This document shows positions 13,377 through 22,335 of a stretch of 25,366 nucleotides of DNA, piece after piece. Source of the DNA: a virus. Both the position numbers and the translations under genes were made by a program. The first letter of the stretch is position 1. Every line of letters starts with the position of its first letter. The notes below the pieces were generated by a model. The model saw nothing but the letters and a program-made list of their open reading frames with translations, was not told where the DNA came from and did no database searches. Where the stretch lies: positions 1 to 25,366 of IMG/VR virus record IMGVR_UViG_3300017771_000095. One strand, written 5' to 3'.

Positions 13377-13386
13377 GGAATAGAAT

Positions 13387-14583
13387 ATGGCTGACTTGCA
13401 GATTAGAGGTAACAAAGTTGCACTTCTAGACAGTAACGATAATATTATTTACACACTTCCAGATTCGGCTGGCTCTATTGGAGAAGCTGTAGTAACTGAT
13501 GGGGCTGGTAAATTATTTTATGGTGGTATTGACATAGAATCTGTACTAGCGGCAGGAGATTCTTCGAATAGAAATATAACTGTTAATGTTCTCAATAGCG
13601 ATATCGCTATGGCTGAAACTATTAATATTGCTAATCCAAGTCCTTCTCCGTCGATACCTCCTCTTCCAGGTCATGGCTACGTTTCTGGTGGCCGGCAACC
13701 AAATATTAGTAATGTAATTGATAAATTTAGTTTTGCAGTTGGATATGATAACATCTCATATGATGTTGGCGATTTAACTGTGGGTAGAAGCCAAGTTTCT
13801 GGTAAATCTTCATCTACTCATGGATATACAACTGGTGGTGTTTTTGCACCTAATACTGCTGTGGCGAATGAAATTGATAAGCATCCTTTTAGTACAGATG
13901 CAAACGCCACTGATGTTGGAGACTTAACACAGTCTTGTTCTCACACTGCAGGCCAATCTTCGTCTACTCATGGATATACATCCGGAGGCGCTTTAGTAAG
14001 CCCACTAAGTGGCAACCCGCCCACTGGCAGAACTAATTCTATCGATAAATTTCCATTTAGTACAGATGCAAGCGCAGCCGATGTAGGAGATTTATCACAA
14101 GCTCGTAGAAGTGCTAGTGGAACAAATTCTAGCACTCATGGATATAGTTCAGGCGGTGACCCAAATGCAGGAAGCACTATCGATAAGTTTCCTTTTACTT
14201 CTGATGCCAATGCAACTGATGTAGGAGATCTCGCAGTAGAGATGGCTGAAGCGTCAGGACAATCGTCGACGACTCATGGGTACGCAACCGGAGGAAGAGT
14301 AAATGATGGTGTTTCTCCTCCACCAGTATACCGAGCTGATATACAAAAGTTTCCTTTTGCATCAGATACGAATGCCACAAACGTAGGATCTTTACAACCA
14401 TTTTCGCGCAGAGTTGCTACCGCTGGAATGTCGGCAGATACACATGGATATGCCGCTGGTGGAAATGAGGGTCTGGTAAAAGGTGACGTTTACAAATTTC
14501 CTTTTGCTTCAGATGGTGGTTCAACTGATACTTCTATGAATTTAAGTCAAGCAAGAAGCGGCGCAGCAGGAACTCAAGGATAA
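13387..14583 (+). CDS. Six-repeat propeller-like tail protein A
   Basis: A 398-residue protein. Residues 1 to about 70 form a conserved attachment module (MADLQIRGNKVALLDSND, then TLPDSAG and GGIDIESVLA). From residue 96 six repeats of about 50 residues follow, each with HGYxSGG, a variable loop, (I)DKFPF, SDANATDVGDL and a small-residue AxGQSS end. Six blades with kelch-like glycine doublets suggest a beta-propeller, a common sugar-binding fold. The loops between HGYxSGG and DKFPF vary most and are rich in Pro, Ser and Asn. AAGGA precedes the ATG. It is the first of three tandem paralogues between gp5 and gp25; a receptor-binding role is inferred. Confidence 0.8.
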   Translation: MADLQIRGNKVALLDSNDNIIYTLPDSAGSIGEAVVTDGAGKLFYGGIDIESVLAAGDSSNRNITVNVLNSDIAMAETINIANPSPSPSIPPLPGHGYVSGGRQPNISNVIDKFSFAVGYDNISYDVGDLTVGRSQVSGKSSSTHGYTTGGVFAPNTAVANEIDKHPFSTDANATDVGDLTQSCSHTAGQSSSTHGYTSGGALVSPLSGNPPTGRTNSIDKFPFSTDASAADVGDLSQARRSASGTNSSTHGYSSGGDPNAGSTIDKFPFTSDANATDVGDLAVEMAEASGQSSTTHGYATGGRVNDGVSPPPVYRADIQKFPFASDTNATNVGSLQPFSRRVATAGMSADTHGYAAGGNEGLVKGDVYKFPFASDGGSTDTSMNLSQARSGAAGTQG

Positions 14584-14585
14584 TT

Positions 14586-15803
14586 ATGGTAGACTTTCAA
14601 ATAAAACAAAATAAAATTGCATTTGTCGACAGTGGTGATAATACAATTTATACATTACCTGATTCTGCCGGCACTGCAGGAAATGCGCTTGTAACAGACG
14701 GATCAGGCAAATTATTTTTTGGTGGAATAGATATTGATTCTGTATTGGCTGTAGGAGATTCTTCGAATAGAGATATGACAGTTGGCGTTATTAATGCTAA
14801 AACTATTGAAGCGAACACAGTCGTAGAAGGTAGTGCACTATTTAGTTTTCAAGGCCTATTTTCAGGATATACCGCTGGTGGTGTTGCTCCTCCTAATCCT
14901 ACTTCATTTAGTAATCCACAAGGAATTAATGGGCATCGTACTATAGACAAGTTTCCTTTTGCCTCTGATGCCAATGCTACCGATGCAGGGAACTTAATTG
15001 CCGGCACATCTGGATCATCAGGGCAATCTTCTATCTCTCATGGTTATACATCAGGCGGAAGCGTTCCTGTATATTCAGAAGGTGTGATATACAAATTTCC
15101 TTTTAGTAATAATGCAGGATCTAGTTCTGTAGGAATACTTGCCGGACTACATCCGCTCGAAACAAATACTGGAAAAAGGAGAGGGATGGGTCATTCGTCA
15201 GCTGATACTGGATATCATTCCGGTGGTAGCTATGGGCCAGGCATAACTGGTAGAATTGTTAAGTTTCCTTTTGCTCATGACACAAATTCTGGAATAGGAG
15301 GAAATTTAACAAGTTTTGGTAGAGAAAGAGGTGCTGGGCTTTCATCTGCGACTGACGGTTATGCAGCAGGAGGACTAAGTCCTCCTGGTCCTTCTAGAAC
15401 GACAAAGATCGATAAATTTCCGTTTAGTACTGATGCTAATGCGACAACGATTGGTAACCTAACCGTGGCTAAAACAGATGTAACCGGTCAATCATCAACT
15501 ACACATGGATATGTGTCTGGTGGAAATGAAGCACCTCCATTTAATGATACTATAACAACAATTGAAAAATTCCCGTTTGCTTCAGATGCAGACGCTACAG
15601 ATATAGCAAACCTAAGTGCATCTCGAGCATTTAGTGCTGGTCAAAGTTCTATATCTCATGGATATACATCTGGTGGACATTCCGAATCCTTAACTTCTTA
15701 CACAAATATTATCGATAAGTTTCCTTTTAGCAGTGATGCTAATGCAACCGACGTAGGAGATATAAGTAAACATAGATCAGAATCAACAGGACACCAATCA
15801 TAA
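14586..15803 (+). CDS. Six-repeat propeller-like tail protein B
   Basis: A 405-residue paralogue of the genes before and after it. The N-terminal module (MVDFQIKQNKIAFVDSGD, GGIDIDSVLA) is conserved, and six repeats follow from residue 93. Some repeats have diverged, e.g. DTGYHSGG and TDGYAAGG in place of HGYxSGG, while KFPF is kept in all six. The gene begins 2 nt after its neighbour, with AAGGA upstream. Loops are longer here, such as the stretch after GVAPPNPT. A virion adhesin or fibre head is the likely role. Confidence 0.8.
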   Translation: MVDFQIKQNKIAFVDSGDNTIYTLPDSAGTAGNALVTDGSGKLFFGGIDIDSVLAVGDSSNRDMTVGVINAKTIEANTVVEGSALFSFQGLFSGYTAGGVAPPNPTSFSNPQGINGHRTIDKFPFASDANATDAGNLIAGTSGSSGQSSISHGYTSGGSVPVYSEGVIYKFPFSNNAGSSSVGILAGLHPLETNTGKRRGMGHSSADTGYHSGGSYGPGITGRIVKFPFAHDTNSGIGGNLTSFGRERGAGLSSATDGYAAGGLSPPGPSRTTKIDKFPFSTDANATTIGNLTVAKTDVTGQSSTTHGYVSGGNEAPPFNDTITTIEKFPFASDADATDIANLSASRAFSAGQSSISHGYTSGGHSESLTSYTNIIDKFPFSSDANATDVGDISKHRSESTGHQS

Positions 15804-15804
15804 G

Positions 15805-17025
15805 ATGGCCGATTTACAAATAAAAGGAAATAAAATAGCGTTAATAGATAGTAACGATAATATTGTCTATATGCTGCCAGACTCAGCAGGAGCTTTAGGA
15901 AAAGCTTTAATATCTGATGGAGCAGGTAAATTGTTTTACGGTGGCATTAACATTGATTCTGTATTAGCGACTGGAAATACTACAAATAGAAATATAACTG
16001 TAAACACCTTAACAGTTAACACTTTAAATACTTCTTTATTATCTACACAACAACCACTAACTTTCTCATTTCAAGGAAGTACTTCTGGGTATGCTTCCGG
16101 AGGAATAAATAACTTTGGCTTTACCGGACAAGATACAATCGATAAATTTCCTTTCAGTAGTGATGCAAACGCAACTGACGTAGGTGATTTAACATTAGCA
16201 AGATTTGGATCTGCGGGTCAATCGTCTTCTACTCATGGATATACATCTGCAGGAGGTGCACCACAACCAAGCCATCCGCCGTTTCAAAATTATGGCACAA
16301 ACATTATCGATAAGTTTTCTTTTGCTTCTGATGCCAATGCTACTGTTGTTGGAGGAATGCGAGATTTTAAAACCTATTACGCGTCTGGCACATCATCTGC
16401 CACGAATGGTTATATAGTTCCTGGAGAAGAGGGAAACCAAAGATTTATTGAAAAATTTCCATTTGCCGCAGATAATAGTTCATCTGAAGTAAGTTTTCTT
16501 GCAGCGCCAAGAACAGCAGGCACGGGCGGCCATTCTTCAGATACACACGGATATGTGTCAGGAGGTAGAAGCTACCCAGGTTCTGGTAATGTAAACTATA
16601 GAGATCCTATAAATGAGATAGTAAAATTTTCTATGGTAGTAGATACTCTTGTATCAGACGTTGGAGATTTGACTGTAGAAACTTCTACTCATAGCGCACA
16701 AAGTTCTACAAGTCATGGTTATGTATCTGCAGGTGTTTCATCACCTCCAGTTTATGTTCATATGACAAAAATAGAAAAATTTTCTTTTTCGGTAGATGGC
16801 AATGGTGTTTTAGTTGGTGATCTATCACAAGCTTTAGGTTCATTTGATGATCAAGCTTCTGGTCAATCGTCGACGACACATGGATATCATTCTGGTGGAG
16901 GACCATCTTGGACTGATCCTATTGCAATACTGATACAGAAATTTCCTTTTTCCACAGATACAAATTCTACAGAGGTAGGAGATTTAACTCAAGGAAGATC
17001 TAATAGTGCAGGTCAACAGGTATAA
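15805..17025 (+). CDS. Six-repeat propeller-like tail protein C
   Basis: A 406-residue third paralogue with the same plan: module 1-70 (MADLQIKGNKIALIDSND, GGINIDSVLA), a short linker and six repeats from residue 94. It is the most degenerate copy: repeat 3 has TNGYIVPG, repeat 4 has VKFSM, and repeats 2 and 5 have KFSF. It starts 1 nt after the preceding stop without a clear ribosome-binding site, so translation may be coupled. A late promoter begins within its last codons (17021-17028). Confidence 0.8.
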   Translation: MADLQIKGNKIALIDSNDNIVYMLPDSAGALGKALISDGAGKLFYGGINIDSVLATGNTTNRNITVNTLTVNTLNTSLLSTQQPLTFSFQGSTSGYASGGINNFGFTGQDTIDKFPFSSDANATDVGDLTLARFGSAGQSSSTHGYTSAGGAPQPSHPPFQNYGTNIIDKFSFASDANATVVGGMRDFKTYYASGTSSATNGYIVPGEEGNQRFIEKFPFAADNSSSEVSFLAAPRTAGTGGHSSDTHGYVSGGRSYPGSGNVNYRDPINEIVKFSMVVDTLVSDVGDLTVETSTHSAQSSTSHGYVSAGVSSPPVYVHMTKIEKFSFSVDGNGVLVGDLSQALGSFDDQASGQSSTTHGYHSGGGPSWTDPIAILIQKFPFSTDTNSTEVGDLTQGRSNSAGQQV

Positions 17026-17028
17026 ATA
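17021..17028 (+). promoter_or_regulatory. Late promoter for gp25 and the wedge genes
   Basis: Exact TATAAATA that overlaps the stop codon of the third propeller gene. The leader to the gp25 ATG would be only about 11 nt, containing AAGGA. Confidence 0.6.
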
Positions 17029-17045
17029 GATAAAAGGATTTTAAG

Positions 17046-17486
17046 ATGGCAAGAGTATTTTCATTAGAAGACGGAAACATATCAAAAAAGCCTATTATTA
17101 CGTCTCAAAATAGAACGTATACAGATATTGATTTGTCTTTTAAAAAGAAAAATAACGGAGAACTTTTTAAGAAAACAAATGCCGCGGCTGTAAAACAAGC
17201 TGTGAAAAATTTACTACTAACTAATTTAGGTGAAAAACCTTTTCGACCTTTCTATGGTGGAGATCTAAATCGATTTCTATTTAATCTTTCTGAAGAATTT
17301 GATGAGGTTGAAATTGAAGATACTATTGCTTCTGCCATGGCAATTGACGAACCTAGAGCTCAATTGCAAAATGTAAAATCAGTTTTGTCACCAGATAATA
17401 ATTCAGTTCAAGTAACGGTAAATTTTCAAGTAATAAGTACACAAGAGCCGGTGGAACTCAATATCACACTTGCGAGGTTAAGATAA
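17046..17486 (+). CDS. gp25: Baseplate wedge protein gp25
   Basis: A 146-residue protein of the GPW/gp25 family (T4 gp25 is 132), which joins the wedge core to the sheath. The family core is clear: AVKQAVKNLLLTNLGEKPFRP (about 48-68) with LGEKPFRP-x-YGGDLNRFLF, then the C-terminal barrel ending VELNITLARLR. AAGGA lies 8 nt upstream of the ATG. It directly precedes gp6, its structural partner. Confidence 0.93.
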   Translation: MARVFSLEDGNISKKPIITSQNRTYTDIDLSFKKKNNGELFKKTNAAAVKQAVKNLLLTNLGEKPFRPFYGGDLNRFLFNLSEEFDEVEIEDTIASAMAIDEPRAQLQNVKSVLSPDNNSVQVTVNFQVISTQEPVELNITLARLR

Positions 17487-19337
17487 ATGTCTACAATTAT
17501 TAGATCATCAGATTTAGATTTTGATGCAATTAAAACAAATCTAAAAACATTTTTTAAACAACAATCAGAATTTACAGATTATGATTTTGAAGCAAGTGGA
17601 ATGTCTAATTTACTAGATGTTCTCGCTTATAACACACATGTTAATGGATTAATTGCAAACTTTGCTCTTAACGAATCGTTTTTACCTTCTGCGCAGTTAA
17701 GATCTTCAATTGTATCTCATGCAGAAACATTAGGTTACTATCCAAAATCAAAAACAGCGTCAGCAGCAGTTGTTAATTTGACAGCAGCAACTTCAGATAC
17801 TTCTACTCCTTCAGCAAGTCTACCTATTAATTCGACATTTAGTGTTAATATCGATGATGTCACTTACACATTCCAAACATTAGAAGCATTTACTGCTATC
17901 AATGATGGTAGTGGAAATTTTGCTTTCCAAACATCTGCTGGTAGCTCAAATATTACAATTACTGAAGGAACTTTAAAAACAAAAACATTTGTTGTTGGAG
18001 ATATTACAGATCAACAAATTTATGTAATTCCTGACGGGACAATGGACACAACTACAATTACTGTAAAGGTATTTGATACAGTTACTTCATCAACATTTGA
18101 CACATACACTAATATTAATGATTCAGTTAGAATTAATACTAATTCAACTGTTTATATTGTAAGAGAATCTCCTAATGGATTTTACGAAATTACTTTTGGT
18201 GAAGGTAATGTATTAGGAAAATCTCCTGTCGCAGGCAATAAAATTGAAATTGCGTACTTAAGTAACTCCGGATCAGATGCGAACGGTGGTGGTAAATCAA
18301 CTAATCCTTTTACTGCAGATGCCCAAGTATCTGTTGGAGGAACACCAAAAACATTGACAGTAAGTACTGTTACATCGTCAAGTGGTGGTTCTGAAAAAGA
18401 AAGTATTGAATCTATTAAAGCAAATGCTCCTTTGGCATTCGCAACTCAACAGCGACTAGTAACAGCAGAAGACTATAGAGCTTTGATTTCTGAAAGATTT
18501 TCTACTGTTGTTAAGGATGTTATTGCATGGGGTGGTAACGATAATATTCCTGCTGATTACGGCAATGTTTATGTCAGTATTAATTTTAAAGATGGTATTA
18601 CTGCTGAAGCTCAAACAACCACTAAAAATAATATCAAAACAACACTGTCTGATAACTTAGCAATTATGTCTATCGATACAGAATTTGCTGATCCAATTGA
18701 TTCATTTTTAGAATTAACTACTAATTTTGACTTTGATCCTGATTTGTCTGGAACAACCGTAGAAACAACTGAGAATGCTATTCAATCTGATATTGCTTCA
18801 TTTTTTAATTCAAATCTAAATACATTTGAAGCTGTATTTAGAAGATCTGCTTTGCTTGCTCGAATTGACGAGTTAGATACTGGAATACTTAATTCTAGTA
18901 TCACAGCTAAAGTACAACAAAGACTAACACCAACTAGTGATCAATTAAATACAATTACAGATTATATAGTTCAATTTCCAGTAGCACTTGCTCAACCTGA
19001 TGATGTTAATCATATCGTAACTTCATCAGCAGTAACCTTTAACGGAAATCAAGCTCTCATAAAAAATAGATTAGGATCTAATACTCTTCAACTTGTCAAA
19101 GGAGATGATACGATATTACAGGATAATATTGGATCATATGACATTACTACTGGAAAAGTAAATATTGCTGGTCTTAATATTAGTGCATTTGCAGGAGATT
19201 CTTTAAATTTTTCGGCTACACCAGCAAATCAATCTACTATTAAACCTCTAAGAAATTATATTCTAAAATTTGATCCTGTGCTTTCAAAAGCAACAGGAAA
19301 TATTGATTACCAAAATACGGCAGTTACTCTCACATGA
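17487..19337 (+). CDS. gp6: Baseplate wedge protein gp6
   Basis: A 616-residue protein (T4 gp6 is 660), the main wedge ring component with a baseplate J-type core. The N-terminus contains KTFFKQQSEFTDYDFEASG and LLDVLAYNTHVNGLIANFAL (about 44-66), the most conserved part of the family. The middle is a Thr/Ser-rich beta region. The J-like helical part RLVTAEDYRALISERF (about 320-335) precedes the C-terminal domains. The stop overlaps the next start as ATGA. It begins one base after the gp25 stop. Confidence 0.92.
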   Translation: MSTIIRSSDLDFDAIKTNLKTFFKQQSEFTDYDFEASGMSNLLDVLAYNTHVNGLIANFALNESFLPSAQLRSSIVSHAETLGYYPKSKTASAAVVNLTAATSDTSTPSASLPINSTFSVNIDDVTYTFQTLEAFTAINDGSGNFAFQTSAGSSNITITEGTLKTKTFVVGDITDQQIYVIPDGTMDTTTITVKVFDTVTSSTFDTYTNINDSVRINTNSTVYIVRESPNGFYEITFGEGNVLGKSPVAGNKIEIAYLSNSGSDANGGGKSTNPFTADAQVSVGGTPKTLTVSTVTSSSGGSEKESIESIKANAPLAFATQQRLVTAEDYRALISERFSTVVKDVIAWGGNDNIPADYGNVYVSINFKDGITAEAQTTTKNNIKTTLSDNLAIMSIDTEFADPIDSFLELTTNFDFDPDLSGTTVETTENAIQSDIASFFNSNLNTFEAVFRRSALLARIDELDTGILNSSITAKVQQRLTPTSDQLNTITDYIVQFPVALAQPDDVNHIVTSSAVTFNGNQALIKNRLGSNTLQLVKGDDTILQDNIGSYDITTGKVNIAGLNISAFAGDSLNFSATPANQSTIKPLRNYILKFDPVLSKATGNIDYQNTAVTLT

Positions 19338-20326
19338 CGCATTCATTAGATAAAAATAGAAGAAGTCAAAATCTTCTTTCACCGACTATTGATGGCGCAT
19401 TACCATCGCATTTTGTTGAACAATACGGCCAAGACTCAGGAAGTTTAATAAAGCTTTTAGATTTATATTATCAATTCTTAGATAGTTCAGGTGTTAATTC
19501 TTTTGGATCTGATATACATAATCTATACACTGCTAGAGATATATCAGAAACAAACGTAAAAGGATTAGATCAATTAATCGGGGAAATTGGTAATGGTCTT
19601 ACAGCATCGGCATTTTTCCAACAACCTCGTTTAATGACAAGACTTTTAGCTTCTTTTTATAGATCAAAAGGAACTTTAGTTTCAGTAGAAGGTTTCTTTA
19701 GAGGATTTTTTAACGAAGAAATTTCAATTGAATATCCTAAAGACCAGATTTTTATAGTAGGAGAATCTAATATTGGATGGGAGGATCAAAAGTTTATTCA
19801 AGATAATGCGATTTTTCAGATCTTTTCAATTTTAATTAAAAGTGGATTATCGACTGCTGACTACATTAACTTATATAAAAGATTTGTTCATCCGGCAGGA
19901 TTTCATATCGCAGGTAGTTTACAAACAAGTACAGAAGTTGGTATTGGTGTAGGAGCAGGTATTGCTACTGATCCATTAGCCGAAGATGAAGGCTTAATCA
20001 TAGGAAATGAAGCTACACTTTCAACACAAGCGGCACTGAACGCAGTTACCGCTTTTCTTGGTGGAGATTCTGGTGCAGCAATCAGAATTGATCAAACAAT
20101 TGCAGATTATCAAAATGTTCAATTAAACTTATTAGGACAGGACTCAAGTAATGCTGGTGGAATATATCAAAGCTTAAGAGCATTAATGACACCAAACTCG
20201 TTTACATTTGATGATAGTTCTTTGAGAGACAGTAATTTAGCATCAGGTCCTGATTTCTCACTCTCATTAGAAACTATGGATAATGCAATGTTTGATAGTT
20301 ATAACACAGAACAGCTGATAATCTGA
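19334..20326 (+). CDS. Baseplate wedge protein, gp7/gpI-like
   Basis: A 330-residue protein. The segment FYRSKGTLVSVEGFFRGFFN (about 108-127) followed by the KDQIFIVGESNIGW turn resembles the helical region of P2 gpI ('tail protein I'), whose fold is shared by the N-terminal part of T4 gp7. T4 gp7 is 1032 residues, so this would be a minimal version. It lies after gp6, where gene 7 is in T4. The C-terminus is a Gly/Ala-rich region of unknown role. The start is coupled to gp6 by a 4-nt overlap. The structural role is likely; the gp7 identity is an inference. Confidence 0.65.
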   Translation: MTHSLDKNRRSQNLLSPTIDGALPSHFVEQYGQDSGSLIKLLDLYYQFLDSSGVNSFGSDIHNLYTARDISETNVKGLDQLIGEIGNGLTASAFFQQPRLMTRLLASFYRSKGTLVSVEGFFRGFFNEEISIEYPKDQIFIVGESNIGWEDQKFIQDNAIFQIFSILIKSGLSTADYINLYKRFVHPAGFHIAGSLQTSTEVGIGVGAGIATDPLAEDEGLIIGNEATLSTQAALNAVTAFLGGDSGAAIRIDQTIADYQNVQLNLLGQDSSNAGGIYQSLRALMTPNSFTFDDSSLRDSNLASGPDFSLSLETMDNAMFDSYNTEQLII

Positions 20327-20334
20327 TATAAATA
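20327..20334 (+). promoter_or_regulatory. Late promoter before the small fibre-like gene
   Basis: Exact TATAAATA directly after the stop of the gp7/gpI-like gene. The leader to the ATG at 20359 is about 18 nt and includes AAAGGTG. Confidence 0.7.
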
Positions 20335-20358
20335 ACAGTAAGAAATTAAAGGTGAAAA

Positions 20359-20943
20359 ATGGCTAGACAAAATATAAGCACAGGCGCTACAGCAAATGAC
20401 GGTACTGGAGATACTTTAAGATCTGCAGGTACTAAAATTAACAGTAATTTTTCAGAAATATATACTCTCCTTGGAGGTGATGCTAGTAATTTAACTTCGC
20501 AAATTTCATTAGGAGCTGATGGAATTATATTTGAGGGTAGTAACACTGGCGATGCAATTCAAACAACGTTGAAAGTAACTAATCCAACTTCAGCAGATAA
20601 GACAATTACTTTTCCAGATGCAGATGGTAATGTTATTTTAGACACCGCTACTCAAACAATTACTAATAAAACTATTACAGTAAAAGATATCATTTATGAT
20701 GTCACCAACGTATCGGGTGCAGTTACACTTACAACGTCGAATGCGTACATTAAATGTACTGGTACCGCATATACTTTAGCTTGGAATGAAGCTGCCACTA
20801 CAACCGGTGAAGTCAAAATATTTACTAATACCGCAAGTGGAGCTGTTGCCGTTACAGTTGGTAGCGGAGACGATTTTAGTATGGCAACTGGTACAACTAA
20901 GATGTGTATCGCAGATGGTACTAACTGGATTCAATTAACTTAA
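20359..20943 (+). CDS. Small fibre-like virion protein, 194 aa
   Basis: A 194-residue protein. The N-terminus (TGATANDGTGDTLRSAGTKI, then NSNFSEIYTLLGG) is a short module found at the start of many marine phage tail fibre-like proteins. The middle has TITFPDADGNVIL and TQTITNKTIT, a common beta-structured fibre segment. The C-terminus is a Thr/Gly-rich beta domain ending in GTNWIQLT. It has its own late promoter, so it may be needed in higher amount than its neighbours. Its exact place on the baseplate or fibre is not known. Confidence 0.75.
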   Translation: MARQNISTGATANDGTGDTLRSAGTKINSNFSEIYTLLGGDASNLTSQISLGADGIIFEGSNTGDAIQTTLKVTNPTSADKTITFPDADGNVILDTATQTITNKTITVKDIIYDVTNVSGAVTLTTSNAYIKCTGTAYTLAWNEAATTTGEVKIFTNTASGAVAVTVGSGDDFSMATGTTKMCIADGTNWIQLT

Positions 20944-20953
20944 GAGATAGAAA

Positions 20954-22327
20954 ATGACAGCAATTATTACAGACCCTTTGAAAACCAGACTCGCTCAACT
21001 AATGTTGGATGAAGTAAATGATACAACAGATTCGGCACAATATTATATTGGTATAGGAAAATCAGATCAATATTCTGCTGCAGATGACAATATCATTAAT
21101 CCTGTACAAACGCTACAGGAAGAAAGAGAATTCAGAAATAATCTTCAATCTATTATTAAAGTTGGAGCGGCTTCTCTAGTGATACCTAGATTTAATTGGT
21201 CTGCCGGTTCTACTTACTCTGCTTTTGTTGATTCAGTAGTAGGAATTCCTACTAATTCGTATTATGTTATAACTGAAGATAACCATGTTTATATCTGTTT
21301 AAAAGCTGGTACTGGTTCAAGTACAGTTCAACCAGATTATAATGATAATACACAAAATCCTGGGCAAAATAAAGTTTCAATTTTTGAAACATCAGATGGT
21401 TATAGGTGGAAATACCTTTATGAATTAAGCGCTGCTGATACTAGTTCATTCTTGAGTGCATCATTTATTCCTGTAAAAAGGGTTTTGGGAACACCAGGCG
21501 GTGCTGCTGAACAAGACCAACAAGATGTTCAAACCGCAGCAGTTGACGGAGCAATCATAGGATTTGCTATTGATTCTGGAGGAGAAGGATATTCTTCAGC
21601 ACCAACAGTCACAGTAATTGGTGATGGAAGTGGAGCAATTGCAGCTACTCCTACTATAACAGCAGGGTCAGTTACTGCTTTATCTATAAATAGCGTTACT
21701 AGTGGAGGATCTGGTTACTCATTTGCCGATGTCTCACTTACTGGTTCGCCAGATAAACCGGCAAAAATTAGACCAGTAATTGCACCAGTCGGTGGAATTG
21801 GTTTTGATGCAAGGCAAGATTTAAAAGCAAAATCTGTTATGTTTAATGCAAAACCAACTGGAACTAATGTCGATACTTTTATTATTAATGAAGATTTTAG
21901 ACAGATCGGATTAATTAGAAGTATGGAAAGAGCAGATAGTGGCGGTGGTGGAGGTTTTGTAATCTCTAGTGCATCTGAAAAAGCACTAAGAATTTTACCT
22001 ATTGATTCTGCAGATATAGGTAAAATTCAAGCAGGTGACGAGCTATCTATAGGTAGCGGAGCAACATTAGCAAAATGTTTTGTTGATGAAGTCAATGCTC
22101 CATTAAGTAGAATTTTTGTTCATCAAAATTCTAGAACAGGATTTAATTCTTTTCCAAGTACTGGAACTCTTACAGGTGGTTTTGGTGGTCCCGCAGGAAT
22201 TAGAGCAGCGGAAGAAAAAAGCAATGCAGATCCTCATACTGGACAGCTTTTATATATAGAGAATAGAGCAGCTATATCTAGAACCTCTACTCAAACAGAA
22301 GATATTAAAATCGTAATTACAATGTAG
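20954..22327 (+). CDS. gp8: Baseplate wedge protein gp8 with Gly-rich insertion
   Basis: A 457-residue protein (T4 gp8 is 334). The N-terminal YYIGIGKSDQY and the core SDGYRWKYLYELSAADTSSF (about 147-166) followed by FIPVKRVL are family-like. Residues about 195-265 hold two similar Gly/Ser-rich units, GGEGYSSAPTVTVIGDGSGA and GGSGYSFADVSLTG, a beta-rich insertion typical of surface proteins. This explains most of the extra length. The ribosome-binding site is weak (AGAGAT). Confidence 0.82.
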   Translation: MTAIITDPLKTRLAQLMLDEVNDTTDSAQYYIGIGKSDQYSAADDNIINPVQTLQEEREFRNNLQSIIKVGAASLVIPRFNWSAGSTYSAFVDSVVGIPTNSYYVITEDNHVYICLKAGTGSSTVQPDYNDNTQNPGQNKVSIFETSDGYRWKYLYELSAADTSSFLSASFIPVKRVLGTPGGAAEQDQQDVQTAAVDGAIIGFAIDSGGEGYSSAPTVTVIGDGSGAIAATPTITAGSVTALSINSVTSGGSGYSFADVSLTGSPDKPAKIRPVIAPVGGIGFDARQDLKAKSVMFNAKPTGTNVDTFIINEDFRQIGLIRSMERADSGGGGGFVISSASEKALRILPIDSADIGKIQAGDELSIGSGATLAKCFVDEVNAPLSRIFVHQNSRTGFNSFPSTGTLTGGFGGPAGIRAAEEKSNADPHTGQLLYIENRAAISRTSTQTEDIKIVITM

Positions 22328-22335
22328 GAAAGAAA

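Larger units (their letters stand above)
13672..17025 (+). repeat. Three arrays of six protein-coding ~150-bp repeats
   Basis: Eighteen diverged units of about 150 bp encode HGYxSGG ... KFPF ... DVGDL ... GQSS. Units span 13672-14583, 14862-15803 and 16084-17025, separated by the conserved N-terminal modules. Short exact matches recur, such as TCGTCGACGAC (14268 and 16867 regions). Such arrays favour recombination and copy number change. Confidence 0.8.

Noticed and set aside
13672-17025. CRISPR array or phase-variable DNA repeats
   Set aside because: The repeats are coding, in frame, diverged and about 150 bp long, with no unique spacers; no reverse transcriptase is present in the window to suggest a diversity-generating element.
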